NCBI GenBank assembly: GCA_963575745.1
Contig: CAUYUJ010003080.1
Location: 95,001-123,768 of the forward strand
Source of the DNA: Prorocentrum cordatum
Taxonomy: Eukaryota; Sar; Dinophyceae; Prorocentrales; Prorocentraceae
DNA: 28,768 nt
Reading direction: 5' to 3'
The position numbers were made by a program, and so were the translations under genes. The number at the start of each line of letters is the position of its first letter. The stretch's first letter is position 1. Below are positions 25,199-28,768 of the stretch, piece after piece. The notes under the pieces were generated by a model. The model had not been told where the DNA came from and made no database searches. It was given only the letters and a program-made list of their open reading frames with translations.

Positions 25199-25545
25199 GC
25201 AGTCGGACTCGATTGGACAGGACACGCGAGAGAGGACGCAAGGCCTCCCGATTCGGAAAGCTCGGGGGGGGGGGGGCGTCTGAAACAAATTCCAGAAGGC
25301 CGCGATGGAGCTCCGGCAAGGCTCCAAGAGGGATCCGAGAGGGAAACCAAAAGAAGCGCAAAGTATGCGCATGAGTGTCTTTTTCGGAAGCTCTTCTTCA
25401 GCACGCGCCCTAAAACAGTGCTCGCGGCATCCGTTGCCACGGGAATGCAGGCGGCAGGGGTCGCGAGACACAGGGCGGGTGCGCATTGCGACGCAAAGGT
25501 GCCCTCGATTTGGCAGGGTCGACCAACTAATCCGGGCCGACTGCA
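25199..25545 (-). mobile_element. Family D inverted-repeat element, copy 2, enlarged
   Basis: TGCAGTCGGACTCGATT at 25199-25215 is complementary to AATCCGGGCCGACTGCA at 25529-25545. Blocks GACAGGACACGCG, GTCGCGAGACACAGG and TTGCGACGCAAAGGTGCCC align with copy 1, but the middle is about 165 bp longer. It lies between two minus-strand exons, as copy 1 does. Confidence 0.75.
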
Positions 25546-25551
25546 ACAACT

Positions 25552-25893
25552 CCCCCTCCCTCGCCAGCCTTGTCCTGCTCATCCTCATCCCCCCCCTCCT
25601 CCTTGTCTTTCTCCTTCTCGTCCTTCCCTTTCTCGCTCCCCCCATCCTTCTCCTTCCCTCGCGCCCCGCGCCCCGCGGCAATGCGGCGGGGGCCTCGGAT
25701 AAGGGCAAGGAAGCCTCGGATAAGGAATCCGAGGGTCTGGAAGCCATTGCAACTCCAATTGCTGCGCCCAACGAATGCCCCACAGTCTGATGCCTCCAGG
25801 GCACATTCCTTAACCAACGCCCCCACCGCATACCGCGCCCTCCCTTGACGCCTGCCGCGCGGCCCAGCCTGCGCGTGGAAGGCCATCTGGCAC
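25552..25893 (-). CDS. Exon with charged Lys/Glu tail
   Basis: After GCCGCAG|GTG the minus strand reads CQMAFHAQAGPRGRRQGRAR, then YAVGALVKECALEASD, a mixed stretch with CNGFQTLGFLIRGFLALIRG, and a charged tail (KEKDGGSEKGKDEKEKDKEE). The hydrophobic stretch overlaps a DNA inverted repeat (CCTCGGATAAGG and CCTTATCCGAGG near 25695-25731), so part may be non-coding. Same strand as gene D and possibly an upstream exon of it. Confidence 0.45.
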
Positions 25894-26109
25894 CTGCGGC
25901 GCGGCGAACGGGGGAGAGAAGGAATGAGGGAAGGCAAGGCAGAAGAGGGAGAAGGGGAAGAGGGCGAAGAGGGAGAGAGGCCCCGTCCTAGCCCTGAGTC
26001 CCCAGGGCGCCCAAGACATGGAGCTTCGCCCAGCCGCGGCGCCGAGGGGCCACCGAGTCCCCCGAACATGGGGGGGGAAGAGGAGGAGGAGGCCGACGAC
26101 GACGACAAT
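25894..26109. other. No confident gene
   Basis: Frames on both strands are open. A plus-strand acidic reading (GGEEEEEADDDDNATMSER) and a minus-strand Gly/Pro reading (MFGGLGGPSAPRLGEAP) conflict. Confidence 0.3.
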
Positions 26110-26134
26110 GCGACAATGAGTGAGAGAGAGAAAA

Positions 26135-26176
<42 letters not shown>

Positions 26177-26655
26177 AGAGAGAGAAACAAGAGAGTGAGA
26201 GAGAGGGAGGAGAGGAGAGGAGAGGAGAGGAGAGGAGAGGAGAGGAGAGGGGAGGAGAGGAAAGGGGAAAAAAAAGAGGAGAGGAGAGAGAGGAGAGCGA
26301 GAGGAGAGGAGAGGAGAGGAGAGGAGAGGAGAGGGAGAGGAGAGGAGAGGAGAGGAGAGGAGAGGAAGGAGAGGAGAGGAGAGAGAGGAGAGGAGAGGAG
26401 AGGAGAGGAGAGGCGAGGAGAGGGAGGAGAGGAGAGAGAGAGAGGAGAGAGAGGAGAGAGAGATGAGGAGAGCGAGAGGAGAGAGAGAGAGGAGAGGAGA
26501 GGAGAGGAGAGGAGAGGAGAGGAGGGAGAGTGAGGAGGAGAGGAAGAGGAGGAGAGGAGAGGATGAGGAGAGGAGAGAAAGGAGTAGGAGAGGGGACGAG
26601 GAGAGGAGAGAGAGGAGAGGAGAGGAGAGGAGAGGAGAGGAGAGGAGTGGAGAGG

Positions 26656-26721
<66 letters not shown>

Positions 26722-26750
26722 TAGCGAGATCGAGAGCGAGACAGCGAGGG
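26110..26750 (+). repeat. GA and GGAGA pentanucleotide array, about 640 bp
   Basis: GA dinucleotide runs at both ends (about 26125-26200 and 26660-26716) enclose mostly GGAGA/GAGGA repeats. The minus strand is pure pyrimidine for long stretches, so the DNA could form triplex structures. Confidence 0.95.
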
Positions 26751-27032
26751 CCGGGAGGGTGCCGGAGGGGGCGGGTGGGCGAAAGTGAGGGAGAGGGGGG
26801 CGATGAATGACGGATGACGGGCGATGATCCGGGCGACGCCACGGCAAGGATGCACAGGCGCCTCTCTGGCCCAACGGGACAGCTCGGAGCCCTGAGGGCG
26901 CTCATGCGACGTCCAGGCGCGCTGGCGCGATGCCTGGCAAGGGTGCCCGAACGCCTTACCGCTCCAGCGCCGTCGAATGTTTTTGCCTCGGCCAGGCGCC
27001 CCGCGCGCGCCGCGCGGTCAGCGCCGCCGGGA
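26751..27032. other. 3' flank of the exon at 27033, no gene called
   Basis: GC-rich unique DNA downstream of a minus-strand stop codon. Frames exist on both strands but none is convincing. Confidence 0.35.
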
Positions 27033-27189
27033 CTAGGCGTACCACTCGACCGCCCTCTGGTCCCGGTAGAGCACCCACACATCGCTGAACGGGAACGCCG
27101 GGTTGTCCGGGGCCCTCATCCACACCCCGCCCTCGCGCGCTGCTGCGTGGCGACGAACGGGGCGGAGCAGGTCCCAGATGTCGAAGTCC
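27033..27189 (-). CDS. Terminal exon of an unknown minus-strand gene
   Basis: A pyrimidine-rich stretch and GGTTGCAG|G acceptor precede DFDIWDLLRPVRRHAAAREG, then GVWMRAPDNPAFPFSDVWVL and YRDQRAVEWYA with a TAG stop. Third-position bias is strong and residues are mixed. Length is one base plus 52 codons including the stop. Upstream exons are not recognised; the DNA immediately upstream is a GATGCATC minisatellite, presumably intronic. Confidence 0.6.
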
Positions 27190-27234
27190 CTGCAACCGAC
27201 GACGAAGACGAGACGACGACGACGACGACGGGGT
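27190..27234. repeat. ACGACG microsatellite in the acceptor region
   Basis: GACGACGACGACGACGACG on the plus strand forms the pyrimidine-containing tract before the acceptor on the minus strand. Confidence 0.7.
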
Positions 27235-27400
27235 CTGAGGATCGCGCCGCATCGGCGATACATCGGCGGTGCATCGACGATGCATCGGCGACGCACTGGC
27301 GATGCATCGGCGACGTCGGCGATGCAATGGCGACGAAAACGCGAAGCACATCGGGCTCCGCATCGAGACGCATCGTCGATACATCGGCATCGGCGATGCG
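27235..27400. repeat. GGCGATGCATC minisatellite
   Basis: Units such as GCATCGGCGATGCATCGGCG recur at 9-15 bp spacing with the palindrome GATGCATC. Frames give only Asp/Ala/Ser/Arg runs. Confidence 0.8.
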
Positions 27401-27599
27401 GCGCAATCCTCCGACCCCACTAACTCCGACCCCATCTAAGATAGGACGCCTAGATACAGCGGGGGCGTTGACCTAAGGAACCATACATTTAAAGGAACGA
27501 GGCCCCTCTTCCCCATCAGTTAAACTTCCGTTTCCCATGGAAATCCTCAGAACAACCTGAGGCGAGTTGCGAAACAAAGGAACCCCGAGCCCCTCCCCA
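27401..27599. other. Less GC-rich spacer between two minus-strand genes
   Basis: Contains TTAAAGGAACGAGG and AACTTCCGTTTCCCATGG. The frame of gene G stays open to a TGA at 27516-27518, but codon bias fades after about 27600, so this is more likely 3' untranslated or intron sequence. Confidence 0.4.
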
Positions 27600-28768
27600 A
27601 CGAAAAAAAAAGGGTTCCATGTTCAGCGCCCCGACTGTGCTAAGACGGCGACGACGCGACGCGGGCAGTGGCGCTGCTTCGCCCCCCTCCAACTCTCGCG
27701 GCTCCGGGGCGGCCGGCCACGGCGTCCACTCCATGTCGTCCTCCTTGATGGCGGCCGCCGCCCCCGCCGCTGCGCCCTCCTCGATGGCATCCTGCTCCGC
27801 GCCGCCCAACCCGCGCGGCTCCAGGCCGGCCAGCCACGGTGTCAGCCACGGCGTCCACTCCATGTCGATCATGTCGTCGTCCTGGTCCTTGATGGCGGCC
27901 GCCGCCCCCGCCGCTGCGCCCTCCTCGATGGCATCCTGATCCACGCCGTCCGCGGTGGCAGCGAACCCCACCTTTCCCCTCAGAAGCCATGGGGGGGGGC
28001 GGTGGGCTGGTGGGTGGGGGGTCGCGTGTGGCCCCCTAGTGGTGGCCGCCGCGCCCCCCGCCGCTGTGTCCTTCTCGATGGCCTCCTGCTCGCCGTCCGC
28101 GATGGCCGCTGCGCCCTTGGCCGCCGCCGCAGGAGAGGCCCCCTGCCTGGCGCGCGGCGGGCTGCGGCTGCGGCCGCGCTCGCCCTCGCCCTGCTCCGCG
28201 CCGTCCGCGATGGCTAGGGGGCCACATGCGAACCCCACGATTTCTGAAGGGGAAGGGCGGGGTTCACTTCGCTCGGGATTCACTTCGTTCGGGAGCCCCC
28301 GAGCGAAGTGAACCCCCTCAGAAGCCGTGGGGGGTAGGCTGGTGTGGCCCCCTAGTGGTGGCCGCCGCGCCCCCCGCCGCTGTGCCCTCGATGGCCTCCT
28401 GCTCCGCGCCGTCCGCGATGGCTAGGGGGCCACGTGCGAACCCTACCCCTACCCCTACCCCAGCGATTTCTGAAGGGGAAGGGCGGGGTTCACCTCGCTC
28501 GGGGTTCACTTCGTTCGGGAGCCCCCGAGCGAAGTGAACCCCACCCTTCCCCTCAGAAGCCGCGGGGGGTAGGCTGGTGGGGGTAGGGTTCGCGCGTGGC
28601 CCCCTAGTGGTGGCCGCCGCGCCCCCCGCCGCTGCGCCCTCGATGGCCTTCTGCTCCGCGCCGTCCGCGATGGCTAGGGGGGCGCATGCGAACCCTACCC
28701 CAACGATTTCTGAAGGGGAAGGGTGGGGTTCACTTCGCTCGGGGTTCACTTCGCTCGGGAACTCCCGA
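27600..28768 (-). CDS. Gene G: Ala-rich repeat protein with amplified exon, 5'-partial
   Basis: The minus strand encodes related units, from the window end: IADGAEQKAIEGAAAGGAAATT (28612-28677), IADGAEQEAIEGTAAGG.. (28364-28425), a longer unit with RSRSPPRARQG (28040-28215), then DQDAIEEGAAAGAAAAIKDQ with DMEWTPWLTPWLAGLEPRGL (27810-27960) and a second such unit (27690-27800). Third positions are GC-rich. Inverted-repeat elements separate the first units. The frame can also be read through much of the elements, so exact exon ends are not fixed. The protein would be acidic, Ala-rich and repetitive. Function is unknown. Confidence 0.55.
27961..28037 (-). mobile_element. Family A element, half copy
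   Basis: Only the right half is present: GCGAACCCCACCTTTCCCCT, then CAGAAGCC and GTGGCCCCCTAG. The left arm is missing, so it cannot fold. It reads in frame with gene G on the minus strand, as if captured as coding DNA. Confidence 0.7.
28217..28353 (-). mobile_element. Family A element in gene G, copy 2
   Basis: CTAGGGGGCCACATGCGAAC and TTTCTGAAGGGGAAGGGCGG at the left mirror GTGAACCCC..CTCAGAAGCC and GTGGCCCCCTAG at the right. The centre is TTCACTTCGCTCGGG repeated in both orientations. Confidence 0.85.
28425..28605 (-). mobile_element. Family A element in gene G, copy 3
   Basis: Same plan as copy 2 with an expanded CCCTACCCCTACCCC stretch in the left arm and GGGGGTAGGGTT in the right. It starts 208 bp after copy 2, with one exon unit in between. 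Confidence 0.9.
28677..28768 (-). mobile_element. Family A element in gene G, copy 4, cut by window end
   Basis: Left arm CTAGGGGGGCGCATGCGAAC and TTTCTGAAGGGGAAGGGTGG, then TTCACTTCGCTCGGG. It starts 252 bp after copy 3, and its right half is outside the window. Confidence 0.85.

Noticed and set aside
25527-27082. Ser/Leu/Pro-rich minus-strand proteins and Arg/Glu-rich plus-strand proteins over the GA array
   Set aside because: They are translations of a simple repeat in several overlapping frames.
27955-28537. Plus-strand Pro/Ser/Ala frames opposite gene G
   Set aside because: They mirror the minus-strand frame, which has acidic and aliphatic residues and G/C third positions. The plus frames look like shadows.

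Overview
The window looks like nuclear DNA of a dinoflagellate. It is very GC-rich, with GC at third codon positions in every convincing reading frame. Genes are sparse and cut into small exons. Most inferred introns start with GC or GA rather than GT, and most sit in the pattern exon...AG | G...AG | G...exon. Microsatellite and minisatellite DNA fills much of the rest. No rRNA, tRNA, CRISPR or bacterial-type operon was seen, and no promoter could be called. The species cannot be fixed from the sequence.

Layout. 1-2011: a plus-strand gene of unknown function (gene A) with four exons, three short inverted-repeat introns and three apparent frameshifts. 2030-2430: an ATC/CAT microsatellite. 3056-5600: a minus-strand terminal exon, four copies of a dispersed repeat that can supply a 3' splice site, and two large foldback elements. 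6010-9830: a CGTCGCC-rich tract, a 14-bp minisatellite with TA runs, and an array of about 28 copies of a 92-bp unit with a partial four-unit higher-order order. 9831-12500: foldback and purine-rich DNA without a convincing gene. 12290-13790: minus-strand exon fragments, two sharing a YWGQLGxYL motif. 14940-18130: a two-exon minus-strand gene of 258 codons (gene B) between pentanucleotide and GGCTGGATTCC-type arrays. 18965-25893: minus-strand exons forming genes C and D, possibly one transcription unit, with a 100-N gap and a tandem duplication at the C/D boundary. 26110-26750: a GA/GGAGA array. 27033-27189: a minus-strand terminal exon. 27600-28768: an Ala-rich minus-strand gene whose exon has been amplified together with an inverted-repeat element.

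The main theme is a set of short (115-211 bp, one 347 bp) inverted-repeat elements in at least four families plus singletons. Copies sit exactly where the reading frame must be spliced, and removing them restores the frame in genes A, B, C and D. This is the behaviour of introners, intron-generating transposable elements already known in dinoflagellates. Families A, B, C and D each occur at two or more loci here. None of the proteins could be assigned a function with confidence. Gene D has a weak resemblance to hAT-type transposases, and gene C ends in a likely nuclear localisation signal.
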